A stretch of 64,000 nt of DNA from Cohnella candidum. GTDB taxonomy: Bacteria; Bacillota; Bacilli; Paenibacillales; Paenibacillaceae. Shown here one piece after another: positions 42,012 through 51,099 of the stretch. Location of the stretch: positions 3,039,001 through 3,103,000 of the forward strand of contig NZ_CP033433.1 in NCBI RefSeq assembly GCF_003713065.1, read 5' to 3'. Numbering within the stretch: the stretch's first letter is position 1; every line of letters begins with the position of its first letter. The position numbers and the translations under genes are program-made. A model generated the notes under the pieces. It did no database searches and was not told the origin of the DNA. It worked only from the letters and a program-made list of their open reading frames with translations.

Positions 42012-43562
42012 TTAGATCAACGTGACGTTGTCACGGCGGCTGCGGGCAGGCGCCTGGCGCTTGTCTAGTAGCCGGTTCAGCGCGTCCACGTAAGCGCGGG
42101 CGCTCGCTTCCAAAATGTCGGTGCTGACGCCGCGCCCGTGCGCGGACAGCTCGCCTTGTTTCAGATGCACATGGACTTCGCCGAGCGCGTCGGTTCCGTC
42201 CGTAACGGATTTAATCGCGTAGTCGTCCAGCTCCACAAGCTCCCCGGTCAGGGAATCGATCGCCTGGTAGATTGCGTCGACGGAGCCGTTGCCTTCCGAC
42301 GTGCGTTCCAGGATGCCTTGGGCCGTCTTGAGACGGACTTTGGCGGTCGGAACGGCATGGCTGTCGAAGGACACGACCAACTGCTCCAGCCCGAAAACCT
42401 CCGGCGTCAAAGCCAGCTTCTCTTCCAGCAAGGCGCGGATATCTTCGTCGCTGACCGTCTTCTTCCGGTCCGCAAGGTCTTTGAATTTGCCGAAGGCCGC
42501 GTTCACTTGCTCTTCGGTCAGATCTTCGTAGCCGAGATCGATCAGCTTCTCGCGGAAGGCGTGGCGCCCGGAATGCTTGCCCATGACGAGCTTGCTTTCC
42601 TTCAGGCCGATCGTCTCCGGGGAAATGATTTCGTAGGTGGTCTTTTCTTTCAGCATGCCGTCTTGGTGGATACCCGATTCATGCGCGAACGCGTTGGCGC
42701 CGACGATCGCCTTGTTGCCGGGTACGACCATGCCCGTCAGCTTGCTGACGAGACGGCTCGTCTTGGCGATTTCTTTCAGGTTGAGCGACGTTTTCGCGTC
42801 GAAATAAGCGGCTCGAGTCTCGAGGGCCAGCGCGACTTCCTCAAGCGCGGTGTTGCCGGCGCGTTCGCCGATGCCGTTAATCGTTCCTTCGATCTGGTCG
42901 GCGCCGTTCAGTACGGCCGCCAAGGCGTTGGCCGTCGCCATCCCGAGGTCGTCATGGCAATGGGCCGACAGCTGGATCCGCTCGATCCCCGGCACCTTTT
43001 CTTTCAGCGTTTTGAAAATGTTGCCGAACTCATACGGCGTCATGTAGCCGACGGTGTCCGGAATGTTGACGACGGTCGCTCCCGCGCGGATGGCCATTTC
43101 GGTTACTTCGCAGAGGAAATCCAGCTCCGTGCGGCCGGCATCCTCGGGGGAGAACTCGATTTTATCGAAGTATTGCTTGGCGTAACGGATCGCCTTCTCC
43201 GCCGTTTCCAGCACTTGCTCCTTCTCCATCTTCAGCTTATGCTTCCGGTGGATCGGCGAAGTCGCCAGAAACACGTGAATGCCCGGGTCCTGGGCGCCTT
43301 TAAGCGCTTCCCGAACCGCGTCGATGTCCGGCTCGCGGGAACGCGCCAGACCGATGACGGTCGCGTTCTTGACGGCCCGAGCCACGGCGTTGACCGCGGC
43401 CAAGTCGCCCGGCGACGCCGCCGGAAAGCCGGCTTCGATCCGGTCGACGCCGAGCTTCTCGAGCTGCAGCGCGATCTCCACTTTCTCTTGGGTATTCAGG
43501 TTCACGCCCGGGGACTGTTCGCCGTCGCGGAGCGTCGTGTCGAAAATATAGATTTTACGCAT
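42012..43562 (-). CDS. leuA: 2-isopropylmalate synthase
   Basis: A 516-residue DRE-TIM enzyme, first step of leucine synthesis (acetyl-CoA plus 2-oxoisovalerate). It has DTTLRDGEQSPG at the N-terminus, LSAHCHDDLGMA with metal-binding histidines, GIGERAGN and the C-terminal LeuA allosteric domain (about 390-505) that senses leucine. ATG 43562 matches the family start, although the AGGAGGTG site lies 15 nt away; a GTG six codons upstream lies too near to it. Part of the ilv-leu run. Confidence 0.96.
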   Translation of the reverse strand: MRKIYIFDTTLRDGEQSPGVNLNTQEKVEIALQLEKLGVDRIEAGFPAASPGDLAAVNAVARAVKNATVIGLARSREPDIDAVREALKGAQDPGIHVFLATSPIHRKHKLKMEKEQVLETAEKAIRYAKQYFDKIEFSPEDAGRTELDFLCEVTEMAIRAGATVVNIPDTVGYMTPYEFGNIFKTLKEKVPGIERIQLSAHCHDDLGMATANALAAVLNGADQIEGTINGIGERAGNTALEEVALALETRAAYFDAKTSLNLKEIAKTSRLVSKLTGMVVPGNKAIVGANAFAHESGIHQDGMLKEKTTYEIISPETIGLKESKLVMGKHSGRHAFREKLIDLGYEDLTEEQVNAAFGKFKDLADRKKTVSDEDIRALLEEKLALTPEVFGLEQLVVSFDSHAVPTAKVRLKTAQGILERTSEGNGSVDAIYQAIDSLTGELVELDDYAIKSVTDGTDALGEVHVHLKQGELSAHGRGVSTDILEASARAYVDALNRLLDKRQAPARSRRDNVTLI

Positions 43563-43636
43563 GGCAGGGAATTCCCGCACCTCCTGAAAAGCACGTTAGA
43601 CCGCTCATAATGGCCTTTTTAGGATTATATCACAAA

Positions 43637-43657
43637 GCCCCGGCGTACTGCCGGGGC
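43637..43657 (-). terminator. hairpin between ilvC and leuA
   Basis: GCCCCGGC (43637-43644) pairs with GCCGGGGC (43650-43657). On the minus strand only TTTG follows, so it is more likely a weak attenuator or an mRNA-stabilising hairpin than a full terminator. Confidence 0.45.
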
Positions 43658-43673
43658 CCCAGGTCTATCGAAT

Positions 43674-44696
<1,023 letters not shown>

Positions 44697-44849
44697 CTAA
44701 TATGGCGACCCTCGAAGCGGGCGTTCCAGAAGCGGAACCTACCGGACGAGCCTTGGCCCTTCACGGATGCGTCTGCTCCTCGAACCCCCGCTCCGACAGT
44801 TGCTTGAAGCGGGAAAAGGTTAGTGCGTTAAAGCGTTGCGGTGCGACAA

Positions 44850-45332
44850 TTAACGGTTGCCGCGGGTCATCGCGGTAACGCCGGTCCGGGACAATTCGCG
44901 AATCCCGTACGGCTTGAGCAATTCGACCATCGCGTCGATCTTCTCCGTGTCCCCGACCACTTGCACGATCAGGGAAGCAGGACCGATGTCGACCACGGCT
45001 GCGCGGAACGTCTCCACGATACCGAGAATTTCGGGACGGGCGGCCGGCTCGGCGCCGACCTTGATCAGGCCGAGCTCGCGCGCCACCATCGGGTTGGAAC
45101 TGACATCCACGACCTTGATGACGTCGATGAGTTTGTACAGCTGCTTCTGAACCTGCTCCAGCGTACGGTCGTCGCCGGTCGTGACGATGACCATCCGGGA
45201 AAGGCCCGGCTCCTCGGAGGAGCCGACGGTGATGCTGTCGATGTTGAAACCGCGCCGGCCGAACAGGCCGGATACCCGCTGCATGACCCCGGGCTGGTCG
45301 TTGACGAGAATGGAGATCGTATGTTTGCTCAT
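44850..45332 (-). CDS. ilvN: acetolactate synthase small (regulatory) subunit
   Basis: A 160-residue regulatory subunit (also called IlvH). An N-terminal ACT domain, [25 protein letters not shown] in part, covers about residues 2-75 and gives valine feedback control; the C-terminal domain covers about 80-158. The start codon overlaps the ilvB stop by 4 bp, so the subunits are made together. Confidence 0.96.
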   Translation of the reverse strand: MSKHTISILVNDQPGVMQRVSGLFGRRGFNIDSITVGSSEEPGLSRMVIVTTGDDRTLEQVQKQLYKLIDVIKVVDVSSNPMVARELGLIKVGAEPAARPEILGIVETFRAAVVDIGPASLIVQVVGDTEKIDAMVELLKPYGIRELSRTGVTAMTRGNR

Positions 45333-47074
45333 TCGGAATCCCCCATGATCATTTGGTCGATCGTGCTTCCCTGGGTGACCATCGGATACACGTTCTCATC
45401 CCGGCGGACGACGAATTCCACGACGGCCGGTCCGGGGTGCTGAAGGGCTTCTTCCCATACCCGGCGGGCTTCTTCTTTGTTCGTGGCGCGGAATGCTTTC
45501 ACGCCGTATGCTTCCGCCAGCTTGACGAAGTCCGGGCTGCCGGCCAGGTCGATGTGGCTGAAGCGGTTCTCGTGGATCAGCTCCTGCCATTGCCGCACCA
45601 TGCCGAGCACCTGGTTATTCAAGATCGCGACTTTGACCGGAATGTTGTTGATCGCGCAAATCGCCAGCTCCTGGGCGCACATCTGCATGCCGCCGTCTCC
45701 GTTGATCGAGACGACCGTGCGTTCCGGGTTGCCCATTTGGGCGCCGATCGCGGATGGGAAGCCGAAGCCCATCGTTCCGAGTCCGCCCGAGGTGACCCAA
45801 GAGCGCGGCTTTTTGAACGGATAATATTGGGCCGCCCACATTTGGTGCTGGCCGACGTCCGTCGTGACGATGGCGTCGCCTTGCGTGGTGTCGTGGATCA
45901 TGGAAACGACCCACTGCGGCTTCAATTCCTTGTCGGAATCGATATACTTGAACGGTTTGGACGCTTTCCAATCGCGAAGCAGGGAGCGCCATTCGTCGGC
46001 TTTGTCCGCGCGTTTGGCCGCAGCGTTCGCGATTTGCAGAACGGCTTTCACGTCGCCGACGATCGGTACGTCGGTCGGCACGTTTTTGCCGATTTCCGCG
46101 GGATCGATATCGATGTGGACGATCTTCGCTTTCGGAGCGAAGCCGGACAACTTGCCGGTCACGCGGTCGTCGAAGCGGGCGCCGATGTTGATCAGCAGGT
46201 CCGCGTTCTGGATCGCGTTGTTCGCCGTATAAGTCCCGTGCATGCCCGGCATGCCGAGGTGAAGATCGTGCCCGCTCGGGAATGCCCCGAGTCCGAGCAA
46301 CGTCGTCGTAATCGGGATTTCCGTTTTCGTGACGAACTCGTACAGTTCCTCGTGCGCCCCGGAGTAGATCGCGCCGCCGCCGACCAAGAGAAGCGGACGC
46401 TCCGCCTCCTCGATGGCGCGAAGCATTTTGTCCACTTGGCCTTTGTTCGGTTGGACCGTCGGGTTGTAGCCGCGCAGGTTCACCTCGCTGACCGGCTGGA
46501 ACAACGTTTTTTGCGCGGAAACGTCTTTGGGGATGTCGATCAGCACCGGCCCTTTACGTCCGCTGTTCGCGATATGGAAGGCTTCGTGGATGATGCGCGG
46601 AAGATCCGCGGCATCCCGGACCAGATAGCTGTGCTTCGTGATCGGCATCGTGATGCCGACGATGTCCGCCTCTTGGAACGCGTCGGTTCCGATGAGGTGG
46701 GTCGCGACGTTGCCGGTGATGACGACGAGCGGGACCGAGTCCATGTAAGCCGTGGCGATGCCGGTGACGACGTTCGTCGCTCCCGGGCCGGAAGTGGCGA
46801 TGCACACTCCCACTTTGCCGGTGGAACGGGCATATCCGTCCGCCGCGTGAATGGCGCCTTGTTCGTGACGGGTCAGCAAGTGGTTGAAATCGGAAAAGCC
46901 GTACATGGCGTCATAGATGTACAGCACCGCGCCCCCCGGATAACCGAAGACGCAATCGACGCCCTCCAACAATAGACTGCGAAGCAGCATTTCCGAACCC
47001 GAGATGACCTCCGGTTTGCTCCATTTTGCGATCAGTTCTTCTTTGGATTTCAGCGTGGCACTTTGCGCGCTCAT
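45329..47074 (-). CDS. ilvB: acetolactate synthase large (catalytic) subunit
   Basis: A 581-residue thiamine-diphosphate enzyme that joins two pyruvates, or pyruvate and 2-oxobutyrate. The N-terminal PYR domain has the catalytic Glu in [17 protein letters not shown], the middle FAD-binding domain lies around 210-350, and the C-terminal PP domain has [12 protein letters not shown] with [12 protein letters not shown], the TPP/Mg motif. First gene behind the T-box leader. It overlaps ilvN by 4 bp. Confidence 0.97.
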   Translation of the reverse strand: MSAQSATLKSKEELIAKWSKPEVISGSEMLLRSLLLEGVDCVFGYPGGAVLYIYDAMYGFSDFNHLLTRHEQGAIHAADGYARSTGKVGVCIATSGPGATNVVTGIATAYMDSVPLVVITGNVATHLIGTDAFQEADIVGITMPITKHSYLVRDAADLPRIIHEAFHIANSGRKGPVLIDIPKDVSAQKTLFQPVSEVNLRGYNPTVQPNKGQVDKMLRAIEEAERPLLLVGGGAIYSGAHEELYEFVTKTEIPITTTLLGLGAFPSGHDLHLGMPGMHGTYTANNAIQNADLLINIGARFDDRVTGKLSGFAPKAKIVHIDIDPAEIGKNVPTDVPIVGDVKAVLQIANAAAKRADKADEWRSLLRDWKASKPFKYIDSDKELKPQWVVSMIHDTTQGDAIVTTDVGQHQMWAAQYYPFKKPRSWVTSGGLGTMGFGFPSAIGAQMGNPERTVVSINGDGGMQMCAQELAICAINNIPVKVAILNNQVLGMVRQWQELIHENRFSHIDLAGSPDFVKLAEAYGVKAFRATNKEEARRVWEEALQHPGPAVVEFVVRRDENVYPMVTQGSTIDQMIMGDSE

Positions 47075-47442
47075 CCGTCATCCTCCTTTCGAAGATTGGT
47101 TGAATGGAAAAATAAAAAGCCTTCCGTCCCGAACGCCGTTAAAGACGTTCTGGGACGAAAGGCTGTTGCTTCCGCGGTACCACCCGAGTTTGCCGCGTCA
47201 CCTTGCGATGGCGGCCTCTGAAGGAGCGTCTTCCCGGTTTCGCGGTTCGATCGCACCTTCGGCGCGGATAACGTGCGCCACTCCGATTCTCCCTACTGGC
47301 CGACAGCGGCGTTCAGGCGAATAGCTCCGAGGAGACTTCGCGGTTAGGGGTTTTGGCATCGGTCTCAGCAATCCCGACGCTCTCTGAGCAAAAGAGCCCT
47401 TCGCTTTATCCTCATCACGGCTGTTGTCTTGTTCAACGATTA
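47075..47442 (-). ncRNA. T-box riboswitch leader of the ilv-leu operon, probable Leu (CTC) specifier
   Basis: The T-box core GGGTGGTACCGCGG is read on the minus strand at 47173-47186. The terminator (47111-47163) follows it toward ilvB. Stem I shows AGAGAGCG and, before CTCGGAGC, the context CGAAGTCTC, giving a likely specifier CTC (47332-47334, Leu), as in the Bacillus ilv-leu leader. The specifier call depends on alignment by eye. Uncharged tRNA-Leu should permit readthrough. Confidence 0.9.
47107..47163 (-). terminator. regulated terminator of the ilvB T-box
   Basis: On the minus strand AGCCTTTCGTCCC pairs with GGGACGGAAGGCT, with an inner AACG/CGTT stem, followed by TTTTTATTTTTCC. Confidence 0.9.
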
Positions 47443-47448
47443 GGTCTC

Positions 47449-47477
47449 ATTATATGCTTCGCGAAGCCGTACGTCAA
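47449..47477 (-). promoter_or_regulatory. sigma-A promoter of the ilv-leu operon
   Basis: Minus strand: -35 TTGACG (47472-47477), 17-bp spacer, -10 TATAAT (47449-47454). The predicted start near 47442 opens the T-box leader. The spacer contains the palindrome GCTTCGCGAAGC. Confidence 0.85.
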
Positions 47478-47615
47478 TATGCATCGGACATGAAATTTGC
47501 TTAAACAACGCGGGCGCGCGGTTCTTCCGTTTTTTGGGGGACCGGGCCGGCCTCCTTCGACATACGATGGTAACGACCACGTCCGGATAGAGAGATCGCT
47601 TGGAGGCGAGGACAT

Positions 47616-48125
47616 TTGATTCGATGGAGACGCTCGGGAGACGAGGCGGCGATCGTGGAACTGGTGCGGACGGAACTTGTGCCTCTGTCGAGAAGGCCGG
47701 GCATGAAGGGCAGCCGGATTCGGGAGGAAATCGCCGAGCGGATGCGCCGGGGCGTTACGTTGGTGGCGGCCGGTTCGAACCGGGGAGAGCCGATCGCCTT
47801 CCTCCACATGGAAGTACGGAACGAAACGTTGTTCGTCGACCTTCTCGCGGTCAAAGCAAGCGAGCAAAACCGCCGCTGGGGCTCACAGCTCATGGAGAAG
47901 GGCGAACTGTACGGAATCTCGATGGGCTGCAAGGAAGTCCGCCTGTTCGTGGACGATACGAATGCACGCGGACTTCGGTTCTACGGAAAACGGGGGTATT
48001 ATACGGTCCGCCACATTCCGAGCGCTTATTGCTACGAACTGGGCAAGCCGCTCGCGGCATGGCGGCCGCCGTTCGGCAACGACCTATCCTTCTTTGAAGA
48101 ATGGAACTTTAAAGTAGGCGAGTAG
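47616..48125 (+). CDS. GNAT-family N-acetyltransferase
   Basis: A 169-residue acetyltransferase. The acetyl-CoA site shows LLAVKASEQNRRWGSQLM (the R/Q-x-x-G-x-G/A region, here NRRWGS) and the C-terminal ARGLRFYGKRGY typical of GNAT proteins. The substrate is unknown. The start is TTG at 47616 with GGAGGCGAGG upstream. Divergent from ilvB. Its 3' end overlaps the convergent CBO0543-type gene by 42 bp. Confidence 0.85.
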   Translation: MIRWRRSGDEAAIVELVRTELVPLSRRPGMKGSRIREEIAERMRRGVTLVAAGSNRGEPIAFLHMEVRNETLFVDLLAVKASEQNRRWGSQLMEKGELYGISMGCKEVRLFVDDTNARGLRFYGKRGYYTVRHIPSAYCYELGKPLAAWRPPFGNDLSFFEEWNFKVGE

Positions 48126-48617
48126 AAACGCGGTCATGAGCACCAAAATCCAAAGCGCCGCAGCCCGCCGGGTTTCGTGCAGGCGAATGGTCATGAACAT
48201 CAGCAAGTAGAAGCAGATCGACCACAACAAATTCCATCCGTGGTGGTACGTGATTCGCCCGAATGCGTACCAGGTATATTCGAGCGCGGAGTAACCCAGA
48301 ACCCAGAGTACGTAATACAGGTACTTCCAGCGGCTGCGGGCGGGAAAATATTTCAGGTACAAAAGGACGGTGGCCGGCAAAAACACGACCGTGTTGAGCA
48401 GATCCGCCGTTTTGTGGTTCAGCAGGAATTCGGGATTCAGAGCCCACAGCAAGTAGCGGTCGCAGAAAAAGTTGTAGAGGAGATTGCAGAACGATACGAA
48501 AACGATCGTCCCGTAGTATTCGCGCCATTTGCCGTAAGCCCGCGTCATCGCGGCGGCCAGCATAAGAAGGATATTCGTGCCGAGAATCACGGATGACTGC
48601 CCCCCGCCCGTCTTCAA
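48084..48617 (-). CDS. CBO0543-family membrane protein
   Basis: A 177-residue protein with about five hydrophobic segments, resembling the Firmicute CBO0543 family of unknown function (aromatic-rich FCDRYLLWALNPEFL, YTWYAFGRITYHHGW). It converges on the GNAT gene and overlaps it by 42 bp, so no terminator separates them. Confidence 0.7.
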   Translation of the reverse strand: MKTGGGQSSVILGTNILLMLAAAMTRAYGKWREYYGTIVFVSFCNLLYNFFCDRYLLWALNPEFLLNHKTADLLNTVVFLPATVLLYLKYFPARSRWKYLYYVLWVLGYSALEYTWYAFGRITYHHGWNLLWSICFYLLMFMTIRLHETRRAAALWILVLMTAFLLAYFKVPFFKEG

Positions 48618-48688
48618 CCGATACTATAAGTCCCCCCGCTGGCTGTAAAATATTCTCAGGCGCTTCGTTCTACCGTGTAATCCAGACG

Positions 48689-48714
48689 AAAAAGCCGGCA
48701 TGGCCGGCTTTTTC
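48689..48714. terminator. terminator after the Gly-rich protein gene
   Basis: AAAAAGCCGGC and GCCGGCTTTTT form a nearly perfect palindrome with a short loop. It works on the minus strand for the Gly-rich gene. Confidence 0.88.
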
Positions 48715-48735
48715 CATTGGCGTATTCGCCGATGA

Positions 48736-49014
48736 TTACCACCAGAATCCAGGGAAGCCAAAGCCGCCGCCAAAGCCGCCGCCAAAGCCGCCGAAGCCGA
48801 AGCCGGCAAAAGGCAGCGTGCTGATCGCCAGAATATCGAACAAAGCAAGCGGAAGAATCGCCTTCGTACGCGCTTTCCCGTCGGTTGGCGCCAGAATCAG
48901 CTCGTTTCCTTGGACGCGCACCAGTTTTCCTTTGACGACGGAGCCGTCGCGTTGAAGCGCATAGATTTCCTTCCCGACGAGTTCCTTCGCTTGCGAGCGA
49001 GAGACATGAGACAT
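48736..49014 (-). CDS. small protein with Gly/Phe-rich C-terminal tail
   Basis: A 92-residue protein. Residues 1-60 form a compact, possibly SH3/Sm-like beta domain (VGKEIYALQRDGSVVKGKLVRV), and the last ~24 are almost only G and F, ending FPGFWW. Not recognised by name. Gly/aromatic tails occur in spore-coat and self-assembling proteins, so a coat or surface role is possible. The ATG has AGGAGGGG upstream. Monocistronic with its own terminator. Confidence 0.6.
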   Translation of the reverse strand: MSHVSRSQAKELVGKEIYALQRDGSVVKGKLVRVQGNELILAPTDGKARTKAILPLALFDILAISTLPFAGFGFGGFGGGFGGGFGFPGFWW

Positions 49015-49092
49015 GCTTTACCCCTCCTTCTCCAGTTGTCCTTCAGCATATGGCCGCGGAGGAGGGATTGCTTGTATGAATGCCACGACAAT

Positions 49093-49121
49093 GAAAAAGC
49101 CCCGGTTGCCCGGGGCTTTTA
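49093..49121 (-). terminator. terminator of the infC-rpmI-rplT operon
   Basis: AAAAGCCCCGG and CCGGGGCTTTT arms around a short loop, with TTTTTC on the minus strand after the stem. Confidence 0.92.
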
Positions 49122-49125
49122 CGCT

Positions 49126-49485
49126 TTATGCGTTGAGTTTCGCTTTCGCGGCGTTCGCCAGCGAATTGAACGCATGGATATCGTTCACGGCCAGGTCGGC
49201 CAGCATTTTGCGGTTGACGTTGATGCCGGCCAGCTTCAGGCCGTTCATCAGCTTGCTGTAGGACAGGCCGTTTTGACGGGCTGCCGCGTTGATGCGCACG
49301 ATCCACAGTCTGCGGAAGTTCCGCTTCGTCTGGCGACGGTCGCGGTATGCGTACCAGAGGGATTTCATCACCTGTTCTTTGGCTTTCTTGAACAGGCGGT
49401 GTTTCGCGCCCCAGTAACCTTTCGCCAGCTTCAACATTCTATTGCGACGGCGGCGCGTTACGAACCCGCCTTTAACTCTTGCCAT
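49126..49485 (-). CDS. rplT: ribosomal protein L20
   Basis: A 119-residue L20, full length. [26 protein letters not shown] is the family start; the basic N-terminal arm enters 23S rRNA during assembly, and the C-terminal globular domain also binds its own mRNA leader as repressor. Last gene of infC-rpmI-rplT. Confidence 0.98.
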   Translation of the reverse strand: MARVKGGFVTRRRRNRMLKLAKGYWGAKHRLFKKAKEQVMKSLWYAYRDRRQTKRNFRRLWIVRINAAARQNGLSYSKLMNGLKLAGINVNRKMLADLAVNDIHAFNSLANAAKAKLNA

Positions 49486-49521
49486 GATTCATTACCTCCC
49501 GGAGAATGTTAAACGATAAAA

Positions 49522-49722
49522 TTATTTGAGATTCGCGAGTTGTTGCTGCATGCGGCGGACGTCGCCTGCTGCCATGACCGGGTTGCCGGAAAGAACGCGC
49601 TTCTGGCGGCCGGATTTGTGGGACAAAAGATGGTTCTTGTGCGCTTTGTAGCGCAGGACTTTACCGGTGCCGGTTACTTTGAAACGGCCCTTGATGCTGC
49701 TGTGGGTTTTCATTTTAGGCAT
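49522..49722 (-). CDS. rpmI: ribosomal protein L35
   Basis: A 66-residue L35, standard size, starting MPKMKTHSSIKGRFKVTGTGK with the conserved KHLLSHKS-type segment (here NHLLSHKSGRQKR). It lies between infC and rplT with short gaps. Confidence 0.98.
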   Translation of the reverse strand: MPKMKTHSSIKGRFKVTGTGKVLRYKAHKNHLLSHKSGRQKRVLSGNPVMAAGDVRRMQQQLANLK

Positions 49723-49738
49723 TGGATGTTTCCTCCTG

Positions 49739-50254
49739 TCAGTGGCTCTGCTTCGGAGCCAGAATCATAATCATGGCGCGGCCTTCCAATTTCGGCACGC
49801 GTTCGACGACGCAAATGTCGGCGACTTCCTTCGCTACGCGCTCCAGAATTTTCTGGCCGATATTGGCATGCGCGATTTCGCGGCCGCGGAACCGTACGGA
49901 ACATTTGACTTTATCGCCTTCGCCCAGAAACTTCACGACGTTGCGAAATTTCGTCTGGTAGTCGTGTTCCTCAATATTCGAGCGGAACCAGACTTCCTTG
50001 AGGTCGACGATCTTTTGGTTCTTGCGGGCTTCTTTTTCCTTCTTCTGCTGCTCGTAACGGAACTTGCCGTAGTCCATGATGCGGCACACCGGCGGTTTCG
50101 CCTGCGGAGCCACGTTGACCAGGTCCATGTTCGCGTCGATGGCCATCTGCATAGCTTCACGGAACGGCTTGATTCCGAGTTGCTCGCCTTCGGCGCCTAC
50201 GAGTCTGACTTCCTTCGCACGGATTTCCTCGTTGATTTGATGATCCTTGCTAAT
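49739..50254 (-). CDS. infC: translation initiation factor IF-3, AUU start
   Basis: A 171-residue IF-3. The N-terminal domain (ISKDHQINEEIRAKEVRLVG, first residue read as Met) and C-terminal domain (about 85-170, VKCSVRFRGREIAH) are both complete. No ATG, GTG or TTG lies at the family start; the codon 7 nt after GGAGGTG is ATT. AUU starts of infC are known in E. coli and Geobacillus and allow IF-3 to limit its own synthesis. First gene of the infC-rpmI-rplT operon behind an L20-type leader. Confidence 0.95.
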   Translation of the reverse strand: MSKDHQINEEIRAKEVRLVGAEGEQLGIKPFREAMQMAIDANMDLVNVAPQAKPPVCRIMDYGKFRYEQQKKEKEARKNQKIVDLKEVWFRSNIEEHDYQTKFRNVVKFLGEGDKVKCSVRFRGREIAHANIGQKILERVAKEVADICVVERVPKLEGRAMIMILAPKQSH

Positions 50255-50299
50255 AGTGTTCCACCTCCGAAATGGATTGGCGTACCCGTATGTGCGGTT

Positions 50300-50484
50300 G
50301 AAAAACAAAAAAAGCGGGTCGCATTGACCCGCAACCTGCTCACTCGTCGGTCAGGCGCCTGCGGGAATGGTTTCCCGTCATCCGCCGTCTTCCGTCGGCT
50401 ACGCGAACCCGTCAGCGCAAGCCGAGCAGGTGAGAAGCGGGTGCTTCTGCTTTAGCGTACTGAATACTTTCGAAAATCAGTCAC
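50300..50484 (-). ncRNA. L20-type autoregulatory leader of infC-rpmI-rplT
   Basis: The leader between the promoter and infC contains AGAAGCACCCGCTTCTCACC and several GC stems typical of the L20 leader of low-GC Gram-positives. It ends in a terminator, GCGGGTC/GACCCGC (50314-50332), followed by TTTTTTT. L20 binding should favour the terminator. The identification rests on position plus recognisable leader segments. Confidence 0.82.
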
Positions 50485-50490
50485 TCGAGT

Positions 50491-50519
50491 AATATATCAT
50501 GCGGAATTTCGATTGTCAA
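50491..50519 (-). promoter_or_regulatory. sigma-A promoter of infC operon
   Basis: Minus strand: -35 TTGACA (50514-50519), 17-bp spacer, -10 TATATT (50491-50496). Confidence 0.85.
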
Positions 50520-50541
50520 CGCGAAAAGTTGCGTGCCGACG

Positions 50542-51024
50542 TCACTTCAGCTTTTTTCGCTCGGCCAGCATCATTACGGCTTTCCCGATCCGGGAACGGC
50601 GGGTTTCCTCGCGTTTGGCCGATTCCACCCACGTCACGTATTCTTTGCGGTAGCTGTAAGCGAGACCGGCCCAGTACGCAGCCGCTTCCTCATTTGCCGA
50701 GATCGCTTCGTGCATGTCTTCCGGAGCGTCCATCACGCGTTCCTCCGGATCCGGCTCCAACCGCACTTCGACCGTATCTCCCACGCCGGCCCCCGCGGCT
50801 TCGCGCAGCTCCGCGCCAACGACAAGGTAATGCGCCCCGTTGCCGAAAGGCATGAGAGAGCTGCGGAAAGCGGCGCCGTTCACGGTTCCGCGCACCCGGA
50901 TCTGGCCCCGTTTGCCGAATGCTTCTTCCGCCGGGAAAGGAACGGTCACGTACACCCACGTCCCTATGCCGTCCGGCCGGAACAGCTCGCCTTTGAACGT
51001 TTTCATCGCGCTTGCGTCGGACAT
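50542..51024 (-). CDS. YdeI/OmpD-associated family protein with DUF1905 domain
   Basis: A 160-residue protein. The N-terminal DUF1905 barrel covers about 8-95 (GKRGQIRVRGTVNGAAFRSSLMP, PFGNGAHYLVV), and the C-terminal helical segment (WVESAKREETRRSRI) is typical of YdeI/OmpD-associated proteins. The molecular function is unknown. It stands alone upstream of the infC promoter. Confidence 0.8.
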   Translation of the reverse strand: MSDASAMKTFKGELFRPDGIGTWVYVTVPFPAEEAFGKRGQIRVRGTVNGAAFRSSLMPFGNGAHYLVVGAELREAAGAGVGDTVEVRLEPDPEERVMDAPEDMHEAISANEEAAAYWAGLAYSYRKEYVTWVESAKREETRRSRIGKAVMMLAERKKLK

Positions 51025-51066
51025 ATCCGGCTACCCCCGAGATTTTTCAATATGGTTGCATTGTAA

Positions 51067-51093
51067 CAAAAAACCCCGGGACGCGCCCGGGGC
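51067..51093 (-). terminator. terminator of the GT2 gene
   Basis: CCCCGGG (51074-51080) pairs with CCCGGGG (51086-51092). The minus strand continues TTTTTTGTT. Confidence 0.9.
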
Positions 51094-51099
51094 CGTACG

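Noticed and set aside
43637-43657. Full terminator separating ilvC from leuA
   Set aside because: The stem is good but only three T residues follow, and gene order favours co-transcription.
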